A stretch of DNA of 64,000 bases from Pirellulales bacterium (GCA_022844125.1 JALHMI010000005.1:273768-337767); one strand, 5' to 3'; positions 47,518 through 54,880 are shown, counted from the stretch's first letter. A program made the numbers and translations. The notes: generated from the letters alone by a model not told the origin.

Positions 47518-47671
47518 AAACAAACGGGGTAACGAAATAAAAAGCGTCAAGCTTTGCTGAACCGACCGCATCCTGCACATTGCTTCCAGATCGTTGCCGT
47601 TCGCTTCGGACCTATGAACACGAACGTGACAAACGATGAACCGATGTGGCAGACTTGCAATACGAACCAAC

Positions 47672-47984
47672 AGGTTGCTCGCGCGAGGAACCTAAAACGC
47701 TTCATAACTGTGTGGGTTATGAAATAGAAAGCGGCGTGGCCGCGTTATCACCCACGACGACTGCCGAGACCGTGACTCTCAGCAGGTCGATCGTGGATAG
47801 GCTTAAAGCAAAAAGGAGAGCGGGTGGCAGGAGCCCGCTCAGATCGCCAAAAGGCGAATAGATAGCAGCATCACGCTGCGAGGCGTTCCTGATCTACAGG
47901 AACGAATAGAAAGCGGCTGAGCCGCACATCACGCAGGACGCCGAAGGGAGCCTGTCGCCTTCAGCAATAGAGAGCGTGAATCAC
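47672..47984. other. Array of hairpins with repeated ATAGANAGC linkers
   Basis: About ten stem-loops are packed into 310 bases. Examples: 47701-47708/47716-47723 (TTCATAAC/GTTATGAA), 47731-47735/47739-47743, 47818-47824/47834-47840, 47844-47848/47853-47857, 47865-47869/47875-47879, 47885-47891/47897-47903, 47913-47917/47921-47925. ATAG recurs at 47724, 47797, 47858, 47906 and 47967, each directly after or within two bases of a 3' arm. Four copies read ATAGA(A/T/G)AGC and are followed by a short hairpin and ATCAC. The hairpin bases differ but remain paired (GCGGC/GCCGC, GCAGC/GCTGC), so structure is conserved between units. Noncoding; strand unknown; structured RNA or replication origin are both possible. 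Confidence 0.7.
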
Positions 47985-48505
47985 TATAAGATAGCCACTT
48001 TGCCGCCTATTGCAAGCCATTTGCAGGCGGCTTTGCCCCGGCCTTCCTTGAACGTGGTCATAAGCAAAATGTGTTCCAATTGCGGAAGTGCTTCCGCCAC
48101 CTTGCGTAAACGACTCTCCCGGTCGGCAACAAACAGCACCAATCGATCTTGATCACCATACGCTCGTAGCCGTGGAATCAGCCGCCACATCGGAAGCGTC
48201 GATCGATCCATTTCGACGAAATATGTTTCGCCTTCAAACGTGATTTCAGCATCGGGCTTCAACTTTTTATCGACATCGAATCCTCGGCGAATCTCCCATC
48301 CATTCAAAAAACGCGGAAGCAAGAATTTCGAAAGAAGCACCTCATGCATCAAATGATTGCCGGATGGCTTCCAAGTCGAAAACACATCAATCGGTCTTCC
48401 GTTCGCATTCCATTGAATCGCGTCGAGTTTCAAAACGGACTTTGCCGCAACGAGCCGAAGAACCTTGTTCCTCGCGGTTTCGTAGCTCGGATACCCAAGA
48501 GCCAT
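47984..48505 (-). CDS. Replication-relaxation-like protein with PD-(D/E)XK nuclease core
   Basis: A protein of the plasmid replication-relaxation type. 'MALGYPSYETARNKVLRLVAAKSVLKL' is a winged-helix remnant, and 'KPDAEITFEGETYFVEMDRSTLPM' has the D...ExD pattern of the degenerate nuclease core, followed by 'RLRAYGDQDRLVLFVADR'. The first ATG (48505) gives 173 residues, but winged-helix-like sequence (TVEWLYNPSTIEEV) continues upstream in frame without a standard start, inside the end of the ATPase gene. The true start may be non-canonical. It probably works in plasmid-like replication or transfer together with the ATPase. Confidence 0.65.
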   Translation of the reverse strand: MALGYPSYETARNKVLRLVAAKSVLKLDAIQWNANGRPIDVFSTWKPSGNHLMHEVLLSKFLLPRFLNGWEIRRGFDVDKKLKPDAEITFEGETYFVEMDRSTLPMWRLIPRLRAYGDQDRLVLFVADRESRLRKVAEALPQLEHILLMTTFKEGRGKAACKWLAIGGKVAIL

Positions 48506-48540
48506 GACCTCTTCAATCGTCGAGGGATTATAAAGCCACT

Positions 48541-50214
48541 CTACGGTTCGCCTGGTTCGTTCTGCCCATCCTTGTTGTTCACTCGATCCGCCGCGTTCGG
48601 TCTCTTCGGCGGTTCCTCCGTGAATGGCTCCTGAAAGAGTGCCTGGCTTTTGATCTCGGTTCTGATTTCCTGCATCCGAAGATCCTGGAGGCTTTTGAAT
48701 CCCGGAATCTCCGGCAGCTTCTTCACCTTCTCGAACCATACTTTCCCCTGGTCTTTGACCATGCATTCGCCGACTTCCATGCTCATCATCTTGCCCGTCA
48801 AAATCGTGACTTGATCACTCACAGAGAAGTAGTGCGGAATCTCCTGCTTCACTTCTTTAAACTTTGAGAGGTATTGAAACCCATCTGTCTTCGACTGCGA
48901 CTTTCCACTCCGAACACTTTTTGCTCCTCCTATCCCCCGCGTCTCGTCCGAAGAACTTCCCCATCGATGCCCTTGGCCCGACGAAGAATTCTCTGACACC
49001 GAATCTTTATTGATCGTCTCCCCGGTTCGTTCATCCTCCGAAAATCCTTCGTTCGTTCCTCGTTTGCTGGATGAACTCCACGTCTCCGTCAGTGAAACAT
49101 CTTCTGTCTCACCACGGGTCATCGATTCAGTCGGGGCTTTGAAGTAGCCATCGTGGACTTGCCTGAATCGTTCTTCGATCCAATGGACGGCATCCGGATC
49201 GAGAACGGGCATCCCCATGAGATAGCCCATGAGTATAGCGGTTTCTTTTGATTGCGGCCGGAAGCAATAGATACGATTGCAGTTCGTCAGTATCTCTTCG
49301 AGCGTCTTTTCGTCATCGAAGGACGGAACTTGAACGCTGATCCAGACCTGCAATCCAAACTTCCGCAGTTCCGCGAGCATTCGGCAAAGATACGAATCGA
49401 CGAGAACCCACGAACTCGCTTCATCGATCACCAGGATCACCGGCTTTTTCACACCTCGCTCTACAGCTCGACACACCTCATGGATTATCGTAATGAACCA
49501 GAATCGTGCCGCAGGACGGGAAACCGTCGACGACCCTTCAAAGAAGCACATCTTGCCTTCATCAATCAATTCCCCGAGCGACACCTTGCCTTCCGTTCGA
49601 CTCAGATAAAGCGGACTTCCGAACGTGCCTTCCACGACACGCTTGGCGGGTAGGAGGGTTTTCAATCGTTCCTGCTTCGTCCAGCCGTTCACTTCAACCG
49701 CTCTCTGATATGCTTCATTGTCAGAGCATTCCGCGAGCAATTGCGCGTATCGCCTGTTTGGTCTGTCGGCTTCACCTGGACGAAATGCGTCATTAATCCA
49801 TGACTCCGGTTTAATCGGTGTCTGGTTAAGCCAAAGGTCGAGGCCGCGGGCGAGACCGTCTTCTATCAATGGCATCTCGTAAACGTTCTGCTGCTGACGC
49901 CGCGCAAGCATCGCTTCAATCAGCCGCTGCTTCGTTTCGTCATTCTCGACTTTGCGACGGAAGCCTTCGCCTTCTGACGGTAGACAACGGCGTAATCGAA
50001 AGACGCGATCGAAGGACGAAGCCGAATCCCACACGACCTTTTTGCGATGCATGAACCAAAGTCTCTGTACGAGCCGCGTTGCCACGTCGCCGGCGTGAGG
50101 GAAGATGCCGACGATCGAATACCGACCTGCCCGTTTCATCAGCTCCGTTTCGAGCAGAGTTGATTTACCGGCACCCGTAGGCCCGCAGATCAGCCAATGA
50201 CTATTCATCGCCAT
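48541..50214 (-). CDS. VirD4/TraG-like P-loop ATPase without membrane anchor
   Basis: A ~557-residue ATPase. Walker A GPTGAGKST begins ten residues from the ATG, and Walker B is VILVIDEASSW; 'LQVWISVQVPSF' and 'NRIYCFRPQSKETAILMGYL' match the coupling-protein core of VirD4/TraG/TrwB. A Ser-rich linker (RGETEDVSLTETWSSSSKRG...) separates a C-terminal domain. There is no N-terminal transmembrane helix as in typical coupling proteins; instead the gene overlaps a separate membrane protein gene by 14 bases. It may pump DNA in conjugation-like transfer, or act in replication. It is unusual in a tailed prophage. Confidence 0.8.
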   Translation of the reverse strand: MAMNSHWLICGPTGAGKSTLLETELMKRAGRYSIVGIFPHAGDVATRLVQRLWFMHRKKVVWDSASSFDRVFRLRRCLPSEGEGFRRKVENDETKQRLIEAMLARRQQQNVYEMPLIEDGLARGLDLWLNQTPIKPESWINDAFRPGEADRPNRRYAQLLAECSDNEAYQRAVEVNGWTKQERLKTLLPAKRVVEGTFGSPLYLSRTEGKVSLGELIDEGKMCFFEGSSTVSRPAARFWFITIIHEVCRAVERGVKKPVILVIDEASSWVLVDSYLCRMLAELRKFGLQVWISVQVPSFDDEKTLEEILTNCNRIYCFRPQSKETAILMGYLMGMPVLDPDAVHWIEERFRQVHDGYFKAPTESMTRGETEDVSLTETWSSSSKRGTNEGFSEDERTGETINKDSVSENSSSGQGHRWGSSSDETRGIGGAKSVRSGKSQSKTDGFQYLSKFKEVKQEIPHYFSVSDQVTILTGKMMSMEVGECMVKDQGKVWFEKVKKLPEIPGFKSLQDLRMQEIRTEIKSQALFQEPFTEEPPKRPNAADRVNNKDGQNEPGEP

Positions 50215-51292
50215 TTGTATCACCGTAGCCGGCTAGTTTGTAGATTCTCGCAATCTCGCCCTGCAACGTCCTATCCGCCTCTTCAATCACCGACTCCTTT
50301 TGGTCATGTGGGAGCGGCAGTGCATTGATCTGTGCAACTCTTTCTGTGTGCCGCTTCAGCAGCGTCTCGACCTCCAATTGCTCAGGCGACAAAGGCTTCA
50401 TGCTCTTCATCTTCTCTTCATACTTGGCGATTCTAGATTCGAACTCCATCACGACTGCCTGATGCTTCGCCCGCTCTTTTTCAACTTGATAAGCGATATT
50501 TCCGACCGCTATGTTCCCCGCCTCTACGGCTTTCCGAACTTCCTCGGCCCGCAGTTTCCGCTCTGATTCTCTAACGCTTTCCAGAGACTGAAAATGCGCC
50601 TGAACTTTCCGATCGATCTTTTCCTCTGTTGTCACCCAATTCAGGTAGTACAAAATGATCGCAGCAGCCATCCCAAACAGCACGTACCCCAACTCAAGAA
50701 AAGAGCCTTTCCAAAACAGCACACTTGCGGCTGAAAGGAGAATTATCGATCCAATAAGAGGCAAGGGAAACTGAAGCCCGACATGCTCCTTTTGAACGTT
50801 CAATGAACGTCGAATCTGACGTCCGACGAGGAATAGGATCAGCAATCCAAATAGGCCGAGCCCGACTGCATTACCAACTCCGTACCAATCCCGATTGTGA
50901 ATTTCCCATGGTGCCCACACGACAGCTCGTGACTCTGCGATTTCCTTTAATTGTTGCGACTCGTCTCTAAGTTTCTCTGCTGCTGCTCGCTCCTGCTTCG
51001 CAACCTCTAGCGATGCAAACGCTTCTGTTCGTCCATTACGGGCAGCCGCCATTTCTGCCTCGTGGCTTTTCTTTAGACTTTCAGCTTCTGCAAGTTTCGC
51101 ATTACACGCGTCAACGGTGGCCCGTGCTCTCGTCAAAAGCCCCTGGGCTCTCTCGGTACGAGTTTCCGCTTCGGCTATTGCCGCGTTACGTTCCGCGATC
51201 GCCTTGTCCCTCTCACGTGTCGCGTCCTCCAGGACGGTCCGGACGTGCAGCAATTCCGTTTCGAGTTCGTAATAGGTGAGTTTCTTCTGCAC
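50201..51292 (-). CDS. Coiled-coil membrane protein (possible anchor of the ATPase)
   Basis: A ~363-residue protein. N-terminal residues ~5-125 form a long Ala/Glu/Arg-rich coiled coil (RDKAIAERNAAIAEAETRTERAQ...); then three transmembrane helices (VGLGLFGLLILFLVG, FPLPLIGSIILLSAASVLFW, LGYVLFGMAAAIILYYL); then a second coiled coil to the C-terminus. No enzyme motif. The GTG at 51292 follows GGGGGCG; a TTG 22 codons upstream is an alternative. Its end overlaps the VirD4-like gene, so it likely supplies the membrane anchor that ATPase lacks. Inference from adjacency only. Confidence 0.7.
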   Translation of the reverse strand: MQKKLTYYELETELLHVRTVLEDATRERDKAIAERNAAIAEAETRTERAQGLLTRARATVDACNAKLAEAESLKKSHEAEMAAARNGRTEAFASLEVAKQERAAAEKLRDESQQLKEIAESRAVVWAPWEIHNRDWYGVGNAVGLGLFGLLILFLVGRQIRRSLNVQKEHVGLQFPLPLIGSIILLSAASVLFWKGSFLELGYVLFGMAAAIILYYLNWVTTEEKIDRKVQAHFQSLESVRESERKLRAEEVRKAVEAGNIAVGNIAYQVEKERAKHQAVVMEFESRIAKYEEKMKSMKPLSPEQLEVETLLKRHTERVAQINALPLPHDQKESVIEEADRTLQGEIARIYKLAGYGDTNGDE

Positions 51293-51412
51293 CGGAACGC
51301 CCCCAGTTGAAATGAAGTCACCCCGCTTTGTAGCTATCTCAGAGACCCAAAGCAACAACTGCCAAAAAAATGTTGGCTTCTCGTAACACTGTTCCGACCA
51401 CGACGATTAGTA

Positions 51413-51441
51413 AAAACCCCCTACCTTCCATGGCAGGGGGA
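51413..51441 (-). terminator. Rho-independent terminator on the minus strand
   Basis: On the minus strand CCCCCT (51441-51436) pairs with AGGGGG (51423-51418), with CC/GG pairs inside, then five T (51417-51413). It follows the 51465-51770 gene and separates it from the coiled-coil protein operon. Confidence 0.85.
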
Positions 51442-51464
51442 ACGCTCATCCATGAGCGGCAAAG

Positions 51465-51770
51465 CTAGTCCTTCGAGCGTTTCGGCTGGTGCTCGATCAT
51501 AAAATCGATCGCCTGCTGAATCGCATATTGAAGGACGAAGAGATCCATCAGCCGGAACACCGGCTTCTTTTCGAAGTCTCCATCCTTCTTGTAGCTCCGC
51601 GTCGCAGAGCAAGAGAAGCCGATCCGTGTTTCGCCGTTGTGCTGGTACTCGTTTTGCCAGACGGCAACTTCGATTCTTCCGCCCGGCGAGCCAGGCAGAT
51701 TCCAGCTTTGAAGGGGACGTTTCTTGCCTTCAGCTTCATCGAACACATCGGGTTCAAAATCGGTACTCAC
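51465..51770 (-). CDS. Small conserved mobile-element protein, function unknown
   Basis: A 101-residue protein: 'LPGSPGGRIEVAVWQNEYQHNGETRIGFSCSATRSYKKDGDFEKKPVFRLMDLFVLQYAIQQAIDFM'. Proteins with this 'g.i..avWqN......f.s..rsYk.....f......f...dl..l' layout are common in planctomycete genomes and mobile elements, and look like a small beta-barrel with a helix, possibly an OB-like single-strand-binding fold. The start is GTG with GAGGAG 7 bases upstream. That Shine-Dalgarno is buried in the closing stem of the leader at 51776-51842. Followed by a strong terminator. Confidence 0.7.
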   Translation of the reverse strand: MSTDFEPDVFDEAEGKKRPLQSWNLPGSPGGRIEVAVWQNEYQHNGETRIGFSCSATRSYKKDGDFEKKPVFRLMDLFVLQYAIQQAIDFMIEHQPKRSKD

Positions 51771-51775
51771 GTGAG

Positions 51776-51842
51776 GACTCCTCGGGGCTATGAAAGACCA
51801 GCTGGTGACTGAGGAACATCCTCAGTCGACCCGAGGCTAGTC
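51776..51842 (-). promoter_or_regulatory. Structured leader whose closing stem covers the Shine-Dalgarno
   Basis: On the minus strand GACT-AG-CCTCGGG (51842-51830) pairs with CCCGAGG-AGTC (51786-51776). The 3' strand holds GAGGAG, the ribosome site of the gene starting at 51770. Inside the stem is a perfect 9-bp hairpin (51827-51819 with 51815-51807, 3-base loop) and the palindrome ACCAGCTGGT. The layout is that of a translation-controlling RNA switch or thermosensor. Confidence 0.65.
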
Positions 51843-52173
51843 CCATGAACCCGCACGCGCCCATGAAATCCGATTGACAGAATCCGCTTCTATGTCGAAC
51901 GCCCACCGACGGGTGAAGACGGTTTCAAAACGAACAGAGGCCCCTTTCCTCTGCCTGTTCGTCTCATGGGTATGAAAACGTCGAGGTTCAGTCGGGGGCC
52001 AATGGTGCGCTGCACAGAGTTGTTATTGCCGGGTGCTTCGCCGTACAAGCTCCATCGCGGAGCCATCTGGTGAATGGTTTCAAACCAACCGCTTTCGCGA
52101 CGGAGGAGAACCATTTTGAGTCTTGAGCTGGCACAGTACACCGCTCTTGCGGGCCGGCCTCGGCAGCACGGCT
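51843..52173. other. Noncoding stretch with further hairpins
   Basis: No convincing gene. A long hairpin has arms ACGAACAG (51930-51937) and CTGTTCGT (51955-51962), with an inner AGG/CCT. Others are GCTCC/GGAGC at 52049-52063 and the palindrome TGGTTTCAAACCA at 52075-52087. This is the likely promoter and 5' leader of the 51770 gene. Confidence 0.5.
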
Positions 52174-52857
52174 TTACTCTAGCAGCTCTTGGACTTCACC
52201 TGAGCGATTCAGCCACTGGCCTTCATGCCAAACAAGGAACGGACGGCGGACCTTACTTCGATCCTTCAGCACTTCATTGATCGCCGTCATCAACCGTTGC
52301 TTGTTGTATGCACCGCTGCACTTCAGGAGCACATAGAACGGGTGTGCACGTTGCTCGTACAGCACGACGTATGGCGTGAGCTTGCGAATCCACTGCTCGA
52401 CAGTCAGATCAGAGATTTGCATCTCGCCAAAATACAGATGCGTCTTCGATCCCTTCCGAAGGTCAATGAAGAAGTCTGACCGAAGCCCTGCGGCCATCGA
52501 TTCTTTCTCCCAGAAGAATGTGCTCCAGCCTTTCGCGTGTCCTTCCAGGATCACATCGATGAGCATGTCGTTGGTTTCCCTGACATGCGGTTGCACAACG
52601 CTTGAGCGGACCAGGTGGAGCCGTCGCTGAATTTGCAGCGTTCTCCGAGCTGAGTTTAGCGGGTGCTTCCAGCTCTGAGACAGCCTCACAATTTGGGCCG
52701 GGCTCATCCCCGCCCTGAAGCATTTCCTAATAGCCTCATCCCGGGCTTCGCGATCGGCACGCGGGATTGTTGGCTTGCCAGCGCCATTCCTTTGCGATTC
52801 ACGAAGTCGCCCCGAATCTACTTGCGCGGTAGCCCTATCCGTAGTGTCATTGCTCAC
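52174..52857 (-). CDS. Second replication-relaxation-like, nuclease-fold protein
   Basis: A 227-residue protein. A helical, HTH-like N-terminal half (DEAIRKCFRAGMSPAQIVRLSQSWKHPLNSARRTLQIQRRLHLV) precedes 'GLRSDFFIDLRKGSKTHLYFGEMQISDLTVEQWIRKLTPYVVLYEQRAHPFYVLL', which has the D...(D/E)xQ layout of a degenerate PD-(D/E)XK fold, similar in plan to 47984-48505. The start is GTG at 52857, only 2 bases from the start of the divergent HNH gene, so no promoter fits between them. Role uncertain. Confidence 0.6.
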   Translation of the reverse strand: MSNDTTDRATAQVDSGRLRESQRNGAGKPTIPRADREARDEAIRKCFRAGMSPAQIVRLSQSWKHPLNSARRTLQIQRRLHLVRSSVVQPHVRETNDMLIDVILEGHAKGWSTFFWEKESMAAGLRSDFFIDLRKGSKTHLYFGEMQISDLTVEQWIRKLTPYVVLYEQRAHPFYVLLKCSGAYNKQRLMTAINEVLKDRSKVRRPFLVWHEGQWLNRSGEVQELLE

Positions 52858-52859
52858 AG

Positions 52860-53375
52860 ATGTCAGAATACCGCAACGAAGACCGGCCGCGCGAGTGGTT
52901 GAGCGAGGAAGAATTCAAAGCTCGCTACAAACGCGATGACTGGAAAGTGCTTCGGTCCCAAGCAATGAAACGCGACGGCTATGCCTGCACTGTGTGCGGC
53001 AAAGGCGGGAAGCTGGATGTCCACCACACGCCCGAAGCCTACGCGATGTTTGGCCATGAACGCCTTGAAGACCTGGTGACGCTCTGTAAAAAGCATCATC
53101 CAAAAGGACGCTACTCGAAATTCGAGATCAAGCAGGACCGTGAGGCCTATCTCGAATTAAAGATCGCTTGGACGATCATTGTGTTTCTCTGGCGATGGAC
53201 AGTGAAGGGACTGAAGCTAGGATGGCAAATCTCGATCATCCTTTGCTTTTTAGGCGTCTATTCCTTCATCTTCGTAGTTACTCTGCCAATGATGATCCTC
53301 ATCGCTATAAAGGCCACAAAAAAGTTCTTCACCGAGACCTTTTGGGAGATGATTGCTAAGGTCCTGCGATCTTAG
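52860..53375 (+). CDS. HNH endonuclease fused to a membrane-spanning tail
   Basis: A 171-residue protein. The HNH domain (residues ~28-85) reads 'RDGYACTVCGKGGKLDVHHTPEAYAMFGHERLEDLVTLCKKHHPK': zinc ligands C43/C46 and C79/H82 with the catalytic HH pair. After KFEIKQDREAYLELK come two hydrophobic helices, 'IAWTIIVFLW' and 'ISIILCFLGVYSFIFVVTLPMMILIAIKA'. An HNH nuclease with a membrane anchor is unusual; cutting DNA at the membrane, for example incoming phage DNA, is one idea. One of few rightward genes in the element. Its end overlaps the convergent 53372 gene by 4 bases. Confidence 0.8.
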   Translation: MSEYRNEDRPREWLSEEEFKARYKRDDWKVLRSQAMKRDGYACTVCGKGGKLDVHHTPEAYAMFGHERLEDLVTLCKKHHPKGRYSKFEIKQDREAYLELKIAWTIIVFLWRWTVKGLKLGWQISIILCFLGVYSFIFVVTLPMMILIAIKATKKFFTETFWEMIAKVLRS

Positions 53376-53644
53376 CGATCCTCCCGCGTGTCGTGTTCGA
53401 ATCGGTAGTCCTCATCGTAATCTGGAGGACGACCACCTCGGGCATCCAGTCTTGCTCTACGACGTAGGCGTTTGAATTGTGAATCGGCAGCACGCTTCGC
53501 CTTCACTCCTTTGATTCTTGCAGCTCCGATTCTTTTTTGCTTTGCCTTCTTCGCCCACTTCGCTTTGATGAATCGATCTGAACGATAGGGCTCTTTGTCT
53601 GCCTTCGCTTTCTTCTTCGCGGCTTCTTCAGGCGTGATCCACAT
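53372..53644 (-). CDS. Lys/Arg-rich small protein
   Basis: A 90-residue, strongly basic protein, MWITPEEAAKKKAKADKEP...AKWAKKAKQKRIGAARIKGVKAKRAADSQFKRLRRRARLDARGG. The composition suggests nucleic-acid binding and little fixed structure. The start at 53644 lies within the end of the next gene upstream (17-base overlap); a start six codons earlier is possible. No family recognised. Confidence 0.55.
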   Translation of the reverse strand: MWITPEEAAKKKAKADKEPYRSDRFIKAKWAKKAKQKRIGAARIKGVKAKRAADSQFKRLRRRARLDARGGRPPDYDEDYRFEHDTREDR

Positions 53645-53780
53645 GTTCGAGCGGAACTTCAAAGAACAGCGTGCCGGTCATCGGGTCACGTTGCATGTTT
53701 GAAATCGGTCCCTCAAAGCCGTACTGATCTTTCAATGCCTTTTCGAGAATCGCCTGTTCTTGTTCTGTGACGCGGAGCAT
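53628..53780 (-). CDS. Hypothetical small phage protein
   Basis: A 50-residue protein, MLRVTEQEQAILEKALKDQYGFEGPISNM...FFEVPLEHVDHA, soluble, helix then strands. It overlaps the basic-protein gene by 17 bases and starts 17 bases after the HNH gene stop, so all three belong to one leftward unit. No family recognised. Confidence 0.5.
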   Translation of the reverse strand: MLRVTEQEQAILEKALKDQYGFEGPISNMQRDPMTGTLFFEVPLEHVDHA

Positions 53781-53797
53781 GGTGAAAGGATAGCAGG

Positions 53798-54175
53798 TCA
53801 GGCCCGCATGGCCTTTCTGCGGACAACGATCCGTGTGGCTTTCCAAAGTGGATAACCTTCGACGCAAAGCTTGTGAACCAATGCGTGACAGTCCTCGCAC
53901 AGCCAACACATATGTTGCAGGTTCTCACGTCCCAGTGTTTTATATGATCGATGATGCAGTGCCAGATGTTCAATGCTGCCACATGATTCGCAGCACTTCT
54001 TTCGTTTGCTCTCCCGTGCCATTCTCTCGCGGGTGGCTTTCCATTCAGGAGAATCTAAATACTCTCGCAGCGTCCGCATCCCGATGGATCGAAGAAATCG
54101 ACCAAGAGCCTCAACTTCGGACATCCCGAGCGTCTTGCCCTTTACGAGCGGCACACGCTTCATTCGTTCGGACAA
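53798..54175 (-). CDS. HNH endonuclease
   Basis: A ~125-residue HNH protein: 'LREYLDSPEWKATRERMARESKRKKCCESCGSIEHLALHHRSYKTLGRENLQHMCWLCEDCHALVH'. Zinc ligands CESC and CEDC, the HH pair and the final H of the beta-beta-alpha-metal site are present. Such small HNH proteins in phages often lie near terminase or replication genes. TTG at 54175 or ATG at 54163 may start it. In-frame basic sequence (RQRRIARRAKKFKA) continues upstream without a standard start codon, so the N-terminus is uncertain. Confidence 0.8.
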   Translation of the reverse strand: MSERMKRVPLVKGKTLGMSEVEALGRFLRSIGMRTLREYLDSPEWKATRERMARESKRKKCCESCGSIEHLALHHRSYKTLGRENLQHMCWLCEDCHALVHKLCVEGYPLWKATRIVVRRKAMRA

Positions 54176-54272
54176 GGCCTTGAACTTCTTTGCCCTCCGT
54201 GCGATTCGTCTTTGCCGGATCTGCGGTCGAGTGAGGTTTATAGAGTGAGGTGGGAACTACGATTGCTTTTGG

Positions 54273-54880
54273 CGGAGGAGAAGACAGGAAGTCCCTCCGT
54301 CAGTGAAGACGGTTGAAATTCAATTCAACAGAGCGAAAGCGACAGTTTGAAGGACTTCTTGCCTTCGGCGTATGGAGCCAGACAATCAATTCAGCTTTTC
54401 GAGCTTGCTGCTGAATAAGTCTCCCTTGCGGGACAGGACGGGGAGAAGAGAAGTTGCAAGAGGTCGCCCAGGTCTGCCTTAACTACTTCTAGCCTCCTTT
54501 CGGAGTACCGACCATTTCTCTTCTTCTGGGATCTTCAGAGTGCTCAGTGCTGGTGGCAAGGTTTGACTTGCAGAGAACTGGTAACGTCATCAGTTCTACA
54601 ATCTACGCCCCGACCGTCGATGGCAAAACTTTGTCGGCTCACAGACCGCCACACCAGCAACGAACACTCTGTTTTGTCGCCTTACCTACTGCCCCAACGG
54701 ATTCTCACCGCACGGAGACAGGGTATCGGCACTCTGTTGAGAAGGAACTGATCAAGGCCCGCGACCGAAATAATCCAGAAGGACTTTGACTGGCTTCGAT
54801 TCACGGTGTGTTGTATTCTGTGTCCGTGATGTAGCAATCGCACTCTGCCTGAGATTCCACAAGAATCAAGGGCAGTTTTC
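54273..54880 (+). ncRNA. Putative large structured noncoding RNA
   Basis: About 600 bases without a credible gene but with many perfect helices: CGGAGG/CCTCCG (54273-54278/54294-54299), GTTGAA/TTCAAC (54312-54317/54324-54329), GAAGG/CCTTC, ATTCAGC/GCTGAAT (54389-54395/54410-54416), TCCC/GGGA, CTCC-TTTC-GGAG, a 9-bp long-range helix AGAAGAGAA/TTCTCTTCT (54444-54452/54516-54524), and a multibranch unit closed by GCTGGTG/CACCAGC (54549-54555/54652-54658) with three hairpins inside (GCAAG/CTTGC, AGAACTG/CAGTTCT, CCGAC/GTCGG). It ends with a terminator-like hairpin whose T-run fits the plus strand. Size and prophage setting recall GOLLD and ROOL RNAs, but no homology is claimed. Confidence 0.5.

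Noticed and set aside
47646-47861. Short plus-strand frame in the hairpin array
   Set aside because: The translation has no protein-like pattern and crosses several perfect inverted repeats, which better explain the sequence.
47672-47984. CRISPR array
   Set aside because: The recurring linker is only about nine bases, spacing varies (48-73), and the intervening sequence is self-complementary, unlike unique CRISPR spacers. No cas genes are nearby.
48506-48766. Upstream extension of the replication-relaxation-like gene
   Set aside because: The frame is open, but within this stretch the VirD4-like gene encodes its plausible C-terminus. Only the last part (TVEWLYNPSTIEEV) looks real, and it lacks a standard start codon.
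51890-52141. 83-codon minus-strand frame in the gap between two prophage genes
   Set aside because: Composition is not protein-like, it spans stable hairpins, and it has no ribosome site; treated as leader.
54547-54789. 80-codon plus-strand frame in the structured region
   Set aside because: No family, GTG-like weak start and no ribosome site; the base-paired structure over the same bases is the stronger signal.
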